Source: Pseudomonas sp. UFMG81 | GTDB lineage: Bacteria > Pseudomonadota > Gammaproteobacteria > Pseudomonadales > Pseudomonadaceae | DNA: 64,000 bases | Assembly: GCF_015354575.1 (NCBI RefSeq) | Contig: NZ_JACAFQ010000004.1 | Span: forward strand, 35,558 to 99,557 | Direction of reading: 5' to 3' | Part shown: positions 15,109-26,194 of the stretch, piece after piece | Position numbering within the stretch: the stretch's first letter is position 1 | Layout: every line of letters starts with the position of its first letter | The notes under the pieces: generated by a model | Told to the model about the DNA's origin: nothing | The model's database searches: none | What the model saw: only the letters and a program-made list of their open reading frames with translations | Position numbers and translations under genes: made by a program

Positions 15109-16434
15109 ATGGACCTGTTTCGAAGCGAACCCGTCGCCCAGCCCCTGGCCGCGCGCCTGCGCCCGTCCAACCTGGACGAGTACGTGGGCCAGGAGCACCT
15201 GCTGGCGCGCGGCAAGCCGCTGCGCGAGGCACTGGAGCAGGGCGCGCTGCATTCGATGATCTTCTGGGGCCCGCCCGGGGTGGGCAAGACCACCCTGGCG
15301 CGGCTGCTGGCGCAGTTCTGCGATGCGCATTTCGAGACGGTCTCGGCGGTACTGGCGGGGGTCAAGGAAATCCGCCAGGCCGTCGAGGTGGCCAAGCAGC
15401 AGGCCGGCCAGTACGGCCGGCGCACCATCCTGTTCGTCGATGAAGTGCACCGTTTCAACAAGTCGCAACAGGATGCCTTCCTGCCCTACGTGGAGGACGG
15501 CACGCTGATCTTCATCGGCGCCACCACCGAAAACCCTTCGTTCGAGCTGAACAACGCCTTGCTGTCGCGGGCGCGGGTCTATGTGCTCAAGAGCCTCGAC
15601 GAAGCCGCGCTGCGCAAGCTGGTGGACCGCGCGCTCAGTGAAGAGCGCGGCCTTGGCAAGCGCCAACTGCAGGTGGGTGACGACGCTTTCAAGATGCTCA
15701 TGGCCGCCGCCGATGGCGATGGCCGGCGCATGCTCAACTTCCTCGAGAACGCCTCGGACCTGGCCGAAGATGGCGGCGAGATTGGTGTCGAGTTGCTGCA
15801 AAGCCTGCTCGGCGACAGCCGCCGGCGTTTCGACAAGGGCGGTGAAGCGTTCTACGACCAGATCTCGGCGCTGCACAAATCCGTGCGTGGCTCCAACCCC
15901 GACGGCGCGCTGTACTGGTACGCGCGCATGCTCGATGGCGGCTGCGACCCGCTGTACATTGCCCGGCGCGTGGTGCGCATGGCCAGCGAGGACATCGGCA
16001 ACGCCGACCCGCGGGCGCTGAGCCTGTGCCTGGCGGCCTGGGATGTACAGGAGCGCCTGGGCAGCCCGGAAGGTGAGCTGGCGGTGGCCCAGGCCATCAC
16101 CTACATCGCCTGCGCACCAAAAAGCAACGCGGTGTACATGGGCTTCAAGGCGGCCATGCGCGAAGCGGCCGAGCACGGCTCGCTGGAAGTGCCGCTGCAC
16201 CTGCGCAACGCCCCCACCAAGTTGATGAAGCAGCTCGGCTACGGCGAAGAGTACCGCTACGCCCACGACGAGCCGGATGCCTACGCCGCCGGCGAGGATT
16301 ATTTCCCCGAACAACTCGAGCCACGCCAGTACTATCAGCCGGTGCCTCGCGGCCTGGAGCTGAAAATCGGCGAGAAATTGCGCCACTTGGCCGAGCTCGA
16401 CCGCAACAGCCCCCGGCAACGGAGAAAACCGTGA
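15109..16434 (+). CDS. rarA: Replication-associated recombination protein RarA
   Basis: A 441-residue AAA+ ATPase (RarA/MgsA, Mgs1/WRNIP1 family) acting at stalled replication forks. Walker A GPPGVGKT, Walker [11 protein letters not shown] and sensor GATTENPSF are intact, followed by the tetramerisation domain. MDLFRSEP is chosen; a GTG one codon earlier is also possible. The stop overlaps the crcB start. Confidence 0.96.
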   Translation: MDLFRSEPVAQPLAARLRPSNLDEYVGQEHLLARGKPLREALEQGALHSMIFWGPPGVGKTTLARLLAQFCDAHFETVSAVLAGVKEIRQAVEVAKQQAGQYGRRTILFVDEVHRFNKSQQDAFLPYVEDGTLIFIGATTENPSFELNNALLSRARVYVLKSLDEAALRKLVDRALSEERGLGKRQLQVGDDAFKMLMAAADGDGRRMLNFLENASDLAEDGGEIGVELLQSLLGDSRRRFDKGGEAFYDQISALHKSVRGSNPDGALYWYARMLDGGCDPLYIARRVVRMASEDIGNADPRALSLCLAAWDVQERLGSPEGELAVAQAITYIACAPKSNAVYMGFKAAMREAAEHGSLEVPLHLRNAPTKLMKQLGYGEEYRYAHDEPDAYAAGEDYFPEQLEPRQYYQPVPRGLELKIGEKLRHLAELDRNSPRQRRKP

Positions 16435-16805
16435 TCGCACTCATCGCCGCCGTCAGCGCGGGCGGCATCTGCGGCACCTTGCTGCGCTTTGCCACCAGCA
16501 ACTGGGTTGCTGCCAACTGGCCGAAGCAGTTCTACCTCGGTACGCTGGCGGTCAACCTGGTCGGCTGCCTGCTGATCGGCCTGCTCTACGGCCTGTTCCT
16601 GCACAAGCCCCTGGTGCCGGTGGAGCTGCGGGCCGGGCTGATCGTGGGCTTTCTCGGTGGCCTGACGACCTTTTCATCCTTTTCCCTGGACACCGTGCGC
16701 CTGCTCGAAAGCGGGCAGGTTCCCCTGGCCTTGGGCTATACCGGTATTAGCGTGGTGGGCGGGCTGCTTGCGACCTGGGCCGGCCTCACCCTCACTCGAT
16801 TCTGA
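16431..16805 (+). CDS. crcB: Fluoride ion channel CrcB/Fluc
   Basis: A 124-residue membrane protein with four hydrophobic segments. It is a dual-topology dimeric fluoride exporter. Pore motifs NLVGCLLIG and [12 protein letters not shown] are typical. The GTG start overlaps the rarA stop by four bases (GTGA), so translation is coupled and there is no room for the fluoride riboswitch seen in front of many crcB genes. Confidence 0.95.
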   Translation: MIALIAAVSAGGICGTLLRFATSNWVAANWPKQFYLGTLAVNLVGCLLIGLLYGLFLHKPLVPVELRAGLIVGFLGGLTTFSSFSLDTVRLLESGQVPLALGYTGISVVGGLLATWAGLTLTRF

Positions 16806-16823
16806 ACCAACACTTACTTATAA

Positions 16824-18116
<1,293 letters not shown>

Positions 18117-18117
18117 G

Positions 18118-19512
18118 ATGGATTACCTGCCGCTGTTCCACAAGCTGCAGGGCGGCCGGGTGCTGGTCGTCGGTGGCGGCGAGATCGCTTTGCGCAAGGC
18201 GCGCCTGCTGGCCGACGCCGGCGCCGCGCTGCGCGTGGTGGCGCCGGAGGTCGACGGCCAGCTGGCCGCGATGGCTCGCGAAGGTGGCGGTGAAGTCCTG
18301 GTGCGGGGCTACCAGCCCTCGGACCTGGACGGCTGCCGCCTGGTAATCGCGGCCACCGATGATCCTGAGCTCAATGCCCAGGTATCGCGTGATGCGCAGG
18401 CTCGCAGCCTGCCGGTCAACGTGGTGGATGCGCCAGCGTTGTGCACGGTGATCTTCCCGGCCATCGTCGACCGTTCACCGCTGGTGGTCGCGGTGTCCAG
18501 TGGCGGCGACGCGCCGGTACTGGCGCGGTTGATTCGCGCCAAGCTGGAGGCCTGGATCCCGTCCGCCTATGGCGAGCTGGCCGGCCTGGCCGCGCGTTTC
18601 CGCCACAAGGTCAAGGCCTTGTACCCCGACGTCAACCAACGCCGTGGATTCTGGGAGAACGTATTCCAGGGGCCAATCGCCGAGCGCCAGCTGGCCGGGC
18701 AAGGTGCCGAAGCCGAGCGCCTGTTGCAGGCGATGGTCGATGGCGCGCCGGTGCAGCAGGGGGGCGAGGTGTACCTGGTCGGTGCCGGCCCGGGTGATCC
18801 CGACCTGCTGACCTTCCGTGCCTTGCGCCTTATGCAACAGGCCGACGTGGTGCTGTACGACCGTTTGGTGGCCCCGGCCATTATCGAGATGTGCCGGCGT
18901 GATGCCGAGCGTATCTATGTCGGCAAGCGCCGCGCCGACCACGCCGTGCCGCAGGACCAGATCAACCGCCTGCTGGTGGACTTGGCCCAACAGGGCAAGC
19001 GGGTGCTGCGGCTCAAGGGTGGCGACCCGTTCATCTTCGGCCGGGGTGGCGAGGAGATCGAAGAGCTGGCCGAGCAGGGTATCCCGTTTCAGGTGGTGCC
19101 GGGCATTACCGCGGCCAGTGGGTGTTCCGCCTATGGCGGTATTCCGCTGACCCACCGCGACTATGCCCAGTCGGTGCGCTTCGTCACCGGCCACCTCAAG
19201 GACGGCACCAGCAACCTGCCTTGGGATGACCTGGTGGCGCCGGCGCAGACGCTGGTGTTCTACATGGGCCTGGTAGGGCTACCCACCATCTGTGCCGAGT
19301 TGATCCGTCATGGTCGTGCGGCCAGCACGCCGGCGGCGCTGGTGCAGCAGGGCACTACCCGCAACCAGCGGGTGTTCACCGGTACTCTGGCGGACCTGCC
19401 TGAGCTGGTGGCACGCCATGAAGTGCATGCGCCGACCCTAGTGATCGTCGGGGAGGTGGTGCAGTTGCGTGAGAAGCTGGCGTGGTTTGAAGGTTCGCAG
19501 CAAGACAGTTGA
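18118..19512 (+). CDS. cysG: Siroheme synthase CysG
   Basis: A 464-residue fusion. The N-terminal half (1-210) is the NAD-dependent precorrin-2 dehydrogenase and ferrochelatase ([17 protein letters not shown]). The C-terminal half (215-460) is the uroporphyrinogen III methyltransferase ([31 protein letters not shown]). It makes siroheme for sulfite and nitrite reductases such as the cysI product at 61003. The ATG begins one base after the serS stop. Confidence 0.97.
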   Translation: MDYLPLFHKLQGGRVLVVGGGEIALRKARLLADAGAALRVVAPEVDGQLAAMAREGGGEVLVRGYQPSDLDGCRLVIAATDDPELNAQVSRDAQARSLPVNVVDAPALCTVIFPAIVDRSPLVVAVSSGGDAPVLARLIRAKLEAWIPSAYGELAGLAARFRHKVKALYPDVNQRRGFWENVFQGPIAERQLAGQGAEAERLLQAMVDGAPVQQGGEVYLVGAGPGDPDLLTFRALRLMQQADVVLYDRLVAPAIIEMCRRDAERIYVGKRRADHAVPQDQINRLLVDLAQQGKRVLRLKGGDPFIFGRGGEEIEELAEQGIPFQVVPGITAASGCSAYGGIPLTHRDYAQSVRFVTGHLKDGTSNLPWDDLVAPAQTLVFYMGLVGLPTICAELIRHGRAASTPAALVQQGTTRNQRVFTGTLADLPELVARHEVHAPTLVIVGEVVQLREKLAWFEGSQQDS

Positions 19513-19518
19513 ATGGCT

Positions 19519-19602
19519 GGGGCCGCTCTGCGGCCCTCCTACAGGATTTCGCATTCCCTGTAGGAGCGGCCTTGTGCCGCGAATGGGCTGCAAAGCAGCC
19601 CC
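19519..19602. repeat. REP pair
   Basis: GGGGCCGCTCTGCGGCCC, CTCCTACAG, then TGTAGGAGCGGCC and GGGCTGCAAAGCAGCCCC, lying between the converging genes cysG and yqjG. Confidence 0.88.
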
Positions 19603-19608
19603 GCTATG

Positions 19609-20568
19609 TCAATCCTGCCAGATCCCTTTCCCCGGCAAGCGCGCCCGATCATGGGCCAGGTTGAAATCCTGCAACGGCCCCTTGGGCACGATCCCATTCG
19701 GGTTGATGGTCTTGTGGCTCATGTAGTAGTGCTTCTGGATGTGCTCCATGTCCACCGTCTGCGCCACCCCCGGCCACTGGTACAGCTCGCGCAGCCAGTT
19801 GGACAGGTTCGGGTAGTCACTCAGCCTACGCAGGTTGCACTTGAAGTGCCCGTGGTACACCGCATCGAAACGCACCAGCGTGGTGAACAGGCGCACGTCG
19901 GCCTCGGTCAGGTGCTCGCCGGCCAGGTAGCGTTGCTGGCCCAGCAATTCTTCCAGATGGTCCAGTTCGTTGAACACCTCGTCGAAGGCCGCCTCGTAGG
20001 CATCCTGGGTGGTGGCGAAGCCTGCGCGATAGACGCCGTTGTTCACTGCCGGGTAGATGCGCTCGTTGAGTGCGTCGATGCTCGCACGCAGCGGTTCGGG
20101 GTAGAGGTCCAGGCGATTACCGGTCACGTGGTTGAACGCGGTGTTGAAGATACGGATGATCTCGGCCGACTCATTGTTGACGATGCGCTTTTCCTGCTTG
20201 TCCCACAGCACTGGCACGGTGACCCGCCCGGTGTAGTGCGGATCGTCCTGGGTGTAGCGCTGGTGCAGGTACTGCAAGGCATCGAGGTGATCGCCGGTGG
20301 AGCCTTCGTGCTGGTCGAAGGTCCAGCCATGCTCGCCCATCAGCCAGCTCACCACTGAAACGTCAATCAGCGGCTCCAGCCCCTTGATGGCGCGGGTGAT
20401 CAGGGTGCGGTGGGCCCATGGGCAGGCCAGCGACACATACAGGTGGTAGCGGCCGGCCTCGGCGTTGGGCAACGGGTTACGGCGCTGCGCGTTTTCGCGC
20501 TTGAAGGCGCCGTCCTTGCCGGTTTCGTACCACTGGTCATGCCAGCGGCCGTCGATCAAAAGGCCCAT
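19609..20568 (-). CDS. yqjG: Glutathionyl-hydroquinone reductase (YqjG/Xi-class GST)
   Basis: A 319-residue Xi-class glutathione transferase-like enzyme that reduces glutathionyl-hydroquinones. The catalytic Cys49 is in the CPWA motif, followed by the VNNES glutathione-binding segment. The ATG giving MGLLIDGRW is preceded by GAGGAGCTCCC. It stands alone, facing a REP pair downstream. Confidence 0.93.
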   Translation of the reverse strand: MGLLIDGRWHDQWYETGKDGAFKRENAQRRNPLPNAEAGRYHLYVSLACPWAHRTLITRAIKGLEPLIDVSVVSWLMGEHGWTFDQHEGSTGDHLDALQYLHQRYTQDDPHYTGRVTVPVLWDKQEKRIVNNESAEIIRIFNTAFNHVTGNRLDLYPEPLRASIDALNERIYPAVNNGVYRAGFATTQDAYEAAFDEVFNELDHLEELLGQQRYLAGEHLTEADVRLFTTLVRFDAVYHGHFKCNLRRLSDYPNLSNWLRELYQWPGVAQTVDMEHIQKHYYMSHKTINPNGIVPKGPLQDFNLAHDRARLPGKGIWQD

Positions 20569-20659
20569 GGGAGCTCCTCGGAACAAAGTTGTTTGTCGTT
20601 GGAGCCCAGTCTAGTTAAAAGCGTTCGAATAAATAGCGCAAAGAGTGCGGGGTTCTCAT

Positions 20660-21664
20660 CTACTTATTCGATGCTTCACGGTTGGACCAATAGGCCTGAG
20701 CGTTGCTGAATGCCAGTTCGCGTGCTTGGCCCAGCCCGCGCAGGGCCAGGGCCATGGTCGCCACCACAGCCAGCTCGCCATAGCTGTCCTCGGCTTCGCC
20801 ACGCCATACCGCCAGCAGGTGTTCCGGTTGCAGGCTGGCCGGCTTTACGTGGCGTCGTGGGCTCAGGGCGGGCCATTCCTCATCCCAGGCGTCGCCGTTG
20901 GAGGCGCCGTAGAGGTGGCTGATGACATCCGGATTGATCTCGATCTCGCCGCCATCGCCCTTGATCACCACGGCATGGTCACCGAGCAGCCGGCTGGCCT
21001 CGCGGTGCACGGCCTGGTAGCCGGGGTGGAAGATGCTTTGCAGGCCGCAGCGGGCGGCGAGGGGGTTGAGTACCCGGGCCAGCGAGTGGATCGGCGAGCG
21101 CAGGCCGAGGGTGTTGCGAAGGTCGATCATGCGTTGCAGCTGCGGCGCCCAGTCCTGTAGTGGGAAGAAGACCAGCTGGTGGCTGTCCAGTGCGCTTTCG
21201 ACGCTCTGCCAGTCGCGGCACAGTGGGATGTCCAGCAGATCGAGCAACTGCTCGGTGTACATGCGGCCGGCGGTGTGGGCGCCGCCGCCGTGCATCATGA
21301 TGCGCACGCCATTGCGGGCCAGGCACTTGGCCGCCAGCAGGTACCAGGGCAGGTGGCGCTTCTTGCCGGCGTAGGTGGGCCAGTCCAGGTCGACGGCGAT
21401 GCGCGGTGCCTGCAAATGGGCGCGCAAGGCTTCGGTGAAGCCGGCCAGTTCCTCGGCGCTCTCCTCCTTGTGCCGCAGCAGCATCAGGAAGGCACCAAGC
21501 TGGGTGTCCTCGACCTTGCCCTCCAGCAGCAGGGTCATGGCGGCGCGGGCCTCTTCACGAGTGAGGCCGCGGGCGCCGCGCTTGCCCTTGCCGAGGATGC
21601 GCACGAATTCGGCGAAGGGGTGCTCGGCCGGGGTAACCAGGGTGAGTGGACGTGGTTCGGTCAT
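20660..21664 (-). CDS. ybiB: YbiB, anthranilate phosphoribosyltransferase-like protein
   Basis: A 334-residue protein with the TrpD fold (glycosyltransferase family 3). The YbiB group binds nucleic acid in E. coli and is not a TrpD enzyme. The N-terminal helical domain (RGARGLTREEARAAMTLLLEG) and the MHGGGAHTAGR glycine loop are visible. It is the last gene of the tusD-C-B-E-ybiB unit, and its ATG overlaps the tusE stop by four bases. Its role beside the sulfur relay is not known. Confidence 0.85.
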   Translation of the reverse strand: MTEPRPLTLVTPAEHPFAEFVRILGKGKRGARGLTREEARAAMTLLLEGKVEDTQLGAFLMLLRHKEESAEELAGFTEALRAHLQAPRIAVDLDWPTYAGKKRHLPWYLLAAKCLARNGVRIMMHGGGAHTAGRMYTEQLLDLLDIPLCRDWQSVESALDSHQLVFFPLQDWAPQLQRMIDLRNTLGLRSPIHSLARVLNPLAARCGLQSIFHPGYQAVHREASRLLGDHAVVIKGDGGEIEINPDVISHLYGASNGDAWDEEWPALSPRRHVKPASLQPEHLLAVWRGEAEDSYGELAVVATMALALRGLGQARELAFSNAQAYWSNREASNK

Positions 21665-21996
21665 ATGCAGTTGGTCGGCTTGGGCAGGCCCGCCAGCTTG
21701 GCGGCGAGTTTGGCGGGAGTGCCATTGAACAGGCGGTTAAGGTGCGGGCTGTTGCCCTTTTCCGTGCCCAGCTTGAGCGCGGTGTACTTGATCAGCGGGC
21801 GGGTGGCCGGCGACAGCTGGTACTCCTCGTAGAACTGGCGCAACAGGTCGAGGATTTCCCAATGGTCCGGGGTTAGCGCGATGGCTTCGCGGCCGGCAAG
21901 GGCTTCGGCGACCTCATGGGACCAGTCCTGCAAGTCGACCAGGAAACCATCCTTGTCCAGGGCGATCGCGCGATCGCCGACAGTCAGTGTGCTCAT
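21661..21996 (-). CDS. tusE: Sulfur carrier TusE (DsrC family)
   Basis: A 111-residue DsrC/TusE family protein. The conserved penultimate cysteine, Cys110 in the C-terminal arm (KPTNCI), is the persulfide carrier that receives sulfur from TusD and delivers it to MnmA. It overlaps tusB and ybiB by four bases each, so the operon is translationally coupled. Confidence 0.94.
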   Translation of the reverse strand: MSTLTVGDRAIALDKDGFLVDLQDWSHEVAEALAGREAIALTPDHWEILDLLRQFYEEYQLSPATRPLIKYTALKLGTEKGNSPHLNRLFNGTPAKLAAKLAGLPKPTNCI

Positions 21997-22289
21997 AGCC
22001 AGCTGTTGACCTTGTCGTATTCCAGGGTGAGTTCGACGAAGGCCGGGTAGTCCACGGCCTTGGCCAGCGCGCCGTCGATGGCGCGGGCCTGGAGGTCTTC
22101 GGCGAGGGCATACAGGCGACCGCCGAGGTTGGCGGCTTCAAGTGCATTCTGCGGCTCGCTGCCGGCCTTGAGCGCGTAGGTGGCGTCGCCACACAGCAGG
22201 ATTGCGTCCTGGGGGCCGAGCAGGCGCAAGCAGCTGCTCAGGCGCTCATCGCCGAAGGGGGAGTGGGTGAGTAAATGCAGGGTCGTCAT
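21993..22289 (-). CDS. tusB: Sulfurtransferase subunit TusB
   Basis: A 98-residue DsrH/TusB family subunit of the TusBCD hexamer. The family start TLHLLTHSPF and the DAILLCGDATYA segment are present. Its ATG overlaps the end of tusC by one base. Confidence 0.92.
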   Translation of the reverse strand: MTTLHLLTHSPFGDERLSSCLRLLGPQDAILLCGDATYALKAGSEPQNALEAANLGGRLYALAEDLQARAIDGALAKAVDYPAFVELTLEYDKVNSWL

Positions 22290-22648
22290 CAGAGTGTCAC
22301 CACCTGGTCGAAACGGGCAATCAGCGCAGTCAGTGCGGCATCGTCGAGTACCTCGACCGGGAGGTCCAGCGCCTTGGCGTCCAAGCCGCGTCGGGCCAGG
22401 CTATGGCTGCAGGCGAACAGCTCTTCTACACCAAACATCGGCAGGGCCTGCAAGTTGGCAGCGAGATTCTTCTGTTGCACGGCCGCCGGTTGCTGGTTGG
22501 CGGTGAGCTGGAATACGCCGTCATCGAGGAACAGCATGCCCAGTGGCAGGTCGAAGGCGCCACCGGCCAGGGCGATGTCCAGCGCTTCGCGGGCGGACGG
22601 GCCGTTCCACGGTGCCTGGCGGCTGATAATCAGCAATGACTTGGCCAT
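22289..22648 (-). CDS. tusC: Sulfurtransferase subunit TusC
   Basis: A 119-residue DsrF/TusC family subunit, starting MAKSLLIISRQAPWNG. It carries no catalytic cysteine of its own in the known complex. The ATG is a base after the tusD stop, so longer in-frame starts inside tusD were rejected. Confidence 0.92.
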   Translation of the reverse strand: MAKSLLIISRQAPWNGPSAREALDIALAGGAFDLPLGMLFLDDGVFQLTANQQPAAVQQKNLAANLQALPMFGVEELFACSHSLARRGLDAKALDLPVEVLDDAALTALIARFDQVVTL

Positions 22649-22649
22649 C

Positions 22650-23042
22650 TCAGTCGCCTCCGAAGCAGACCAGGCGGTCGGCAATTTGTGCTGCTTCGTG
22701 CAGTTGGCCCAGGCCGGAAAGCTCCCACGGTATTGGCAGGTTCACCGCCGGACGCTGGTAGCGATTGGCTTCTTCGTCATTGAGCACGCCCCGGCGTAGT
22801 GCGGCGGCAATGCACACCACGGCATCGAGCCGCTGCTCGCTGACGAAGGCTCGCCACGCGGCGGCCACGTCCAGTTCGTCTTGGGGGGCGACGATATTGG
22901 CCGAGGCACTGTGTACCCCGTCCTGATAGAAGAACAGCCGGGCAATTTCATGCCCGCCGGCCAGCACCGCCTCGGCGAAACGCAGGGCGCGGCGCGAGGA
23001 GGGCGCATGGGCCGGGGAGAAGACCGCAATGGCGAATTTCAT
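22650..23042 (-). CDS. tusD: Sulfurtransferase subunit TusD
   Basis: A 130-residue DsrE/TusD family subunit and first gene of the operon. The catalytic cysteine is in VVCIAAALRRGV, the same context as the persulfide Cys78 of E. coli TusD. The start MKFAIAVFSP is preceded by CGAGCCTCC; the frame extends 13 codons upstream without similarity. Confidence 0.94.
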   Translation of the reverse strand: MKFAIAVFSPAHAPSSRRALRFAEAVLAGGHEIARLFFYQDGVHSASANIVAPQDELDVAAAWRAFVSEQRLDAVVCIAAALRRGVLNDEEANRYQRPAVNLPIPWELSGLGQLHEAAQIADRLVCFGGD

Positions 23043-23083
23043 TGGAGGCTCGTGCAAAGGAATGCGGCCATGATAAAGCAAAA

Positions 23084-23107
23084 AGCCCGCGCTGGTGGGC
23101 GCGGGCT
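23084..23107 (-). terminator. Terminator of the NCS2 permease gene
   Basis: AGCCCGCGC/GCGCGGGCT stem followed on the minus strand by TTTTGCTTT, 22 bases beyond the permease stop and just before tusD. Confidence 0.85.
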
Positions 23108-23129
23108 CTGTGTGCGAGGCGCTGATGAC

Positions 23130-24509
23130 TTAGGCCTGTTCCTTGCTCTCCGGCAGGAACCAGTTGAGCACCAGGGCGCAGATGCCCCCGGTGGCGACAC
23201 CCGACTCCAGTACATGGCGCAGTGCCGACGGCATGTGGGCGAGGAACTCCGGTACCTGCGCCACGCCCAGCCCCAGGGCCAGCGAGATCGAGATGATCAG
23301 CAGGGCGCGGCGGTCGAGGCGAGTGCTGGCGAGGATGTTGATGCCCGATGCGGCGACTGCCCCGAACATCACCATGGCCGCACCACCCAATACGGGCTCT
23401 GGCACGGCCTGGATCACCCCGGCGACGCTGGGGAACAGGCCCAGCAGGATCAGCATCACGGCGATCCACATGCCGATATGACGGCTGGCGATGCCGGTCA
23501 GCTGAATCACGCCGTTGTTCTGGGCGAAGATCGAGCTGGGGAAGGTGTTGAACAGGCCGGCCAGCAGCGAGTTGGCGCCGTTGACCAGCACGCCGCCCTT
23601 GATGCGCTGCATCCACAGCGGGCCTTCGACCGGCTGGCGCGAGACCTTGCTGGTGGCGGTGACGTCACCGATCGCTTCCAGCGAAGTGACCAGGTAGATC
23701 ACCAGCATTGGGATGAACAATGCCCAGGAGAAGCCCAGGCCGAAATGCAGCGGCGTCGGCACCTGGAACAGCGCGGCCTGGTGCATGCCGGTGAAGTCCA
23801 GGCGGCCCAGGTAGCCGGCCAGGGCATAGCCCACGCCCAGGGCGATGACGATGGCACAGCTGCGCATCCACACCACCGGGATACGGTTAAGGATGACGAT
23901 GATCGCCAGCACCACGCCCGACAGCAGCAGGTTTTCGCCGTTGGCGAAGGTGCCGTTGGCCATGGCGCCGAAGCCGCCACCCATGCTGATCAGGCCGACC
24001 TTGATCAGGGTCAGGCCGATCATCAGCACGACGATGCCGGTCACCAGCGGGGTAATCAGGCGTTTGACGAAGGGCAGGATGCGCGACACACCCATTTCCA
24101 CGAACGAGCCAGCGATCACCACACCGAAGATGGCCGCCATCACGCTTTCCACCGGCGTGCCCTGCTTGACCATCAGCGCGCCACCGGCGATCAGCGGGCC
24201 GACGAAGTTGAAGCTGGTGCCCTGGACAATCAGCAACCCGGCGCCGAACGGCCCGAAGCGCTTGCACTGGACAAAGGTGGCGATACCCGAGATTACCAGC
24301 GACATCGAGACGATCAGGTTGGTGTCGCGCGACGAAACACCCAGGGCCTGGCAGATCAGTAGCCCTGGCGTAACGATCGGCACGATGATCGCCAGCAGGT
24401 GCTGCAACGCCGCCAGCAGCCCGATCAGCAGCCGAGGCTTGTCCTCGAGGCCAAGGACCAGTTCGTTGGCAGGCGCCGCCGCGCCCGGCCCGTGTTCGTG
24501 TGAACTCAT
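23130..24509 (-). CDS. NCS2 purine/uracil permease (uric acid-xanthine type)
   Basis: A 459-residue inner-membrane symporter of the nucleobase-cation-symport 2 family, with about 12-14 hydrophobic segments. The family motif QNNGVIQLTG is present, and the TM8 segment LVTSLEAIGDVTATS carries the substrate-binding glutamate. Overall pattern is closest to xanthine/urate permeases (XanP, UacT) rather than the uracil carrier UraA; exact substrate is inference. The start MSSHEHGPG was preferred because upstream in-frame residues are not family-like. Confidence 0.88.
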   Translation of the reverse strand: MSSHEHGPGAAAPANELVLGLEDKPRLLIGLLAALQHLLAIIVPIVTPGLLICQALGVSSRDTNLIVSMSLVISGIATFVQCKRFGPFGAGLLIVQGTSFNFVGPLIAGGALMVKQGTPVESVMAAIFGVVIAGSFVEMGVSRILPFVKRLITPLVTGIVVLMIGLTLIKVGLISMGGGFGAMANGTFANGENLLLSGVVLAIIVILNRIPVVWMRSCAIVIALGVGYALAGYLGRLDFTGMHQAALFQVPTPLHFGLGFSWALFIPMLVIYLVTSLEAIGDVTATSKVSRQPVEGPLWMQRIKGGVLVNGANSLLAGLFNTFPSSIFAQNNGVIQLTGIASRHIGMWIAVMLILLGLFPSVAGVIQAVPEPVLGGAAMVMFGAVAASGINILASTRLDRRALLIISISLALGLGVAQVPEFLAHMPSALRHVLESGVATGGICALVLNWFLPESKEQA

Positions 24510-24660
24510 GGGAAAATGCCGCCCCGGAAGAAAAAAGGAGCGCATTCTACGGGCAGAATCCGGATAGGGGTAGGGGTTGTGCAGATCGCGGCACAATCGC
24601 AGATGAAGCTGACTTTCAGGTCAGTAGCTCAGTGGTGTTGGCTGATTTCGTGTAGGCACG

Positions 24661-24685
24661 AAAAAGCCCGCCGAAGCGGGCTTTT
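24661..24685 (-). terminator. Terminator of the BI-1 gene
   Basis: AAAAAGCCCGC CGAA GCGGGCTTTT hairpin, 25 bases downstream of the yccA-type gene. Confidence 0.85.
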
Positions 24686-24709
24686 CGTAGTGCGTTCTAC
24701 TGAATGGGA

Positions 24710-25381
24710 TCAGTCGTCGCGACCCATGATGCCGAACAGCTGCAGCAGGCTGACGAACAGGTTGTAGATCGATACATACAGGCTGATGGTCGCCATGATG
24801 TAGTTACGCTCGCCGCCATGGATGATGGCGCTGGTCTGGAACAGGATGCAGACCGACGAGAACAGCACGAAGCCCGCGCTGATCGCCAGTTGCAGGCCGC
24901 TGATCTGGAAGAAGAAGCTGGCCACGACGGCGCCCAGCAGGACGAAGAAGCCGGCGGTGATGAAGCCGCTGAGGAAGCTCATGTCCTTGCGGGTGATCAG
25001 CACATAGGCGGACAGGCCACCGAATACCAGCGCGGTCATGGCGAAGGCGGAACTGACCACTTCGGCGCCGCCAGTCATGCCCAGGTAGCGGTTGAGGATC
25101 GGGCCGAGGATAAAGCCCATGAAGCCGGTGAGGGCGAAGGTGGATACCAGGCCCCAGACCGAGTCACGCAGCTTGGCGGTGAGGAAGAACAGGCCGTAGA
25201 AGCCGATCAGCACGACGAACACGTTGGGGTAGCGGAAGCCCATCTGCTGAGAGACGAAGGCCATGATGCCGCTGAAGGCGAGGGTGAGCGCCAGCAGACT
25301 GTACGTGTTGCGCAGGACCTTGCTGACCTCCTGCTGCTCGACCTGCTGGCCGTGGTGTACCGCGTAATCCTGTTCGCGCAT
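24710..25381 (-). CDS. yccA: BAX inhibitor-1 family protein (YccA-like)
   Basis: A 223-residue membrane protein with seven hydrophobic segments. It belongs to the BI-1/TMBIM family and matches E. coli YccA in the segments KVLRNTYSLLALTLAFS, GFILGPILNRYL, YVLITRKDMSFL and SLYVSIYNLFVSLLQL. YccA binds and modulates the FtsH protease in E. coli. The ATG at 25379-25381 has an AGGAG site. Confidence 0.92.
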   Translation of the reverse strand: MREQDYAVHHGQQVEQQEVSKVLRNTYSLLALTLAFSGIMAFVSQQMGFRYPNVFVVLIGFYGLFFLTAKLRDSVWGLVSTFALTGFMGFILGPILNRYLGMTGGAEVVSSAFAMTALVFGGLSAYVLITRKDMSFLSGFITAGFFVLLGAVVASFFFQISGLQLAISAGFVLFSSVCILFQTSAIIHGGERNYIMATISLYVSIYNLFVSLLQLFGIMGRDD

Positions 25382-25482
25382 GGCGACACTCCTTTGGTGT
25401 GAACCCGGGCTTTGGGACCTGGGGTATTGAAACGTATGAGGCGGAGCATACCAGAGCTTATGCAACCCGCGACACAGAGAGT

Positions 25483-25510
25483 TTGACAGCGTGTTTCATT
25501 ACGGTATTAT
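25483..25510 (+). promoter_or_regulatory. Promoter of tRNA-Ser(UGA)
   Basis: TTGACA at 25483-25488 and TATTAT at 25505-25510 with a 16-base spacer, 20 bases before the tRNA; near-consensus sigma-70 boxes. Confidence 0.8.
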
Positions 25511-25529
25511 TGCCGCCGCAAAACCAGCT

Positions 25530-25617
25530 GGAAGCGTGGCCGAGTGGTTTAAGGCAACGGTCTTGAAAACCGTCGATGGGCAACTATCCTAGAGTTCGAA
25601 TCTCTACGCTTCCGCCA
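25530..25617 (+). tRNA. tRNA-Ser (anticodon UGA)
   Basis: An 88-base type II tRNA with encoded CCA. Acceptor GGAAGCG pairs with CGCTTCC, discriminator G. The anticodon loop is CTTGAAA, giving UGA for serine codons UCA and UCG. The long variable arm (GATGGGCAACTATC) and TTCGAAT T-loop are typical of tRNA-Ser. Confidence 0.98.
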
Positions 25618-25630
25618 CTAATTCTCATCA

Positions 25631-25656
25631 AAGCCCTGACTAGTCAGGGCTTTTTT
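25631..25656 (+). terminator. Terminator of tRNA-Ser
   Basis: AAGCCCTGA CTA GTCAGGGCTT followed by a T-run, 13 bases after the tRNA. Confidence 0.92.
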
Positions 25657-25745
25657 GTGCCTGCGCGATTTTGGCGGAATTGCGTGTTGTTCTATGGGAG
25701 AGCAGCAGAGGCTGTGATAATGCGGGCAATCACAAGGGCCATGTC

Positions 25746-26159
25746 ATGCTGATCATCTCCAATAACGTGCATCTGCCGGATGCCGACATCGAACTAACCT
25801 ACATCCGCGCGCAAGGCGCGGGTGGGCAGAACGTCAACAAGGTGTCCAGCGCCGTGCACCTGCGCTTCGACATTTCGGCCTCGTCGCTGCCCGAGTTTTA
25901 CAAGGAGCGGCTGCTGGCGCTGCGTGACAGTCGCATCACCAGCGACGGCGTGTTGATCATCAAGGGCCAGCAGTACCGCACCCAGGAGCAGAACCGTGCT
26001 GACGCACTGGCGCGGCTTGTCGAGTTGATCATTGCTGCCGGCAAGACCGAGAAGAAACGCCGCCCCACCAAGCCGACCCTCGGCTCGAAGACCCGCCGCC
26101 TCGAGGGGAAATCCAGGCGGAGCACCGTCAAGGCAGGTCGGGGCAAGGTGCAGTTCTAG
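25746..26159 (+). CDS. arfB: Alternative ribosome-rescue factor ArfB (YaeJ)
   Basis: A 137-residue peptidyl-tRNA hydrolase that rescues stalled ribosomes. The catalytic GGQ is in [16 protein letters not shown], and the long basic C-terminal tail ([16 protein letters not shown]..) that enters the empty mRNA channel is complete. The start [11 protein letters not shown] matches the family; earlier in-frame codons include the tRNA trailer. Confidence 0.96.
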   Translation: MLIISNNVHLPDADIELTYIRAQGAGGQNVNKVSSAVHLRFDISASSLPEFYKERLLALRDSRITSDGVLIIKGQQYRTQEQNRADALARLVELIIAAGKTEKKRRPTKPTLGSKTRRLEGKSRRSTVKAGRGKVQF

Positions 26160-26194
26160 GTGTTCAGCTACTTCACGCCTGGCGACCGATACCC

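Noticed and set aside
16371..16431. Fluoride riboswitch ahead of crcB
   Set aside because: crcB starts inside the rarA stop codon, and no crcB motif aptamer is seen.
14302..16440. Long open frame antisense to lolA and rarA
   Set aside because: Crosses two well-supported genes and has no similarity or start signal.
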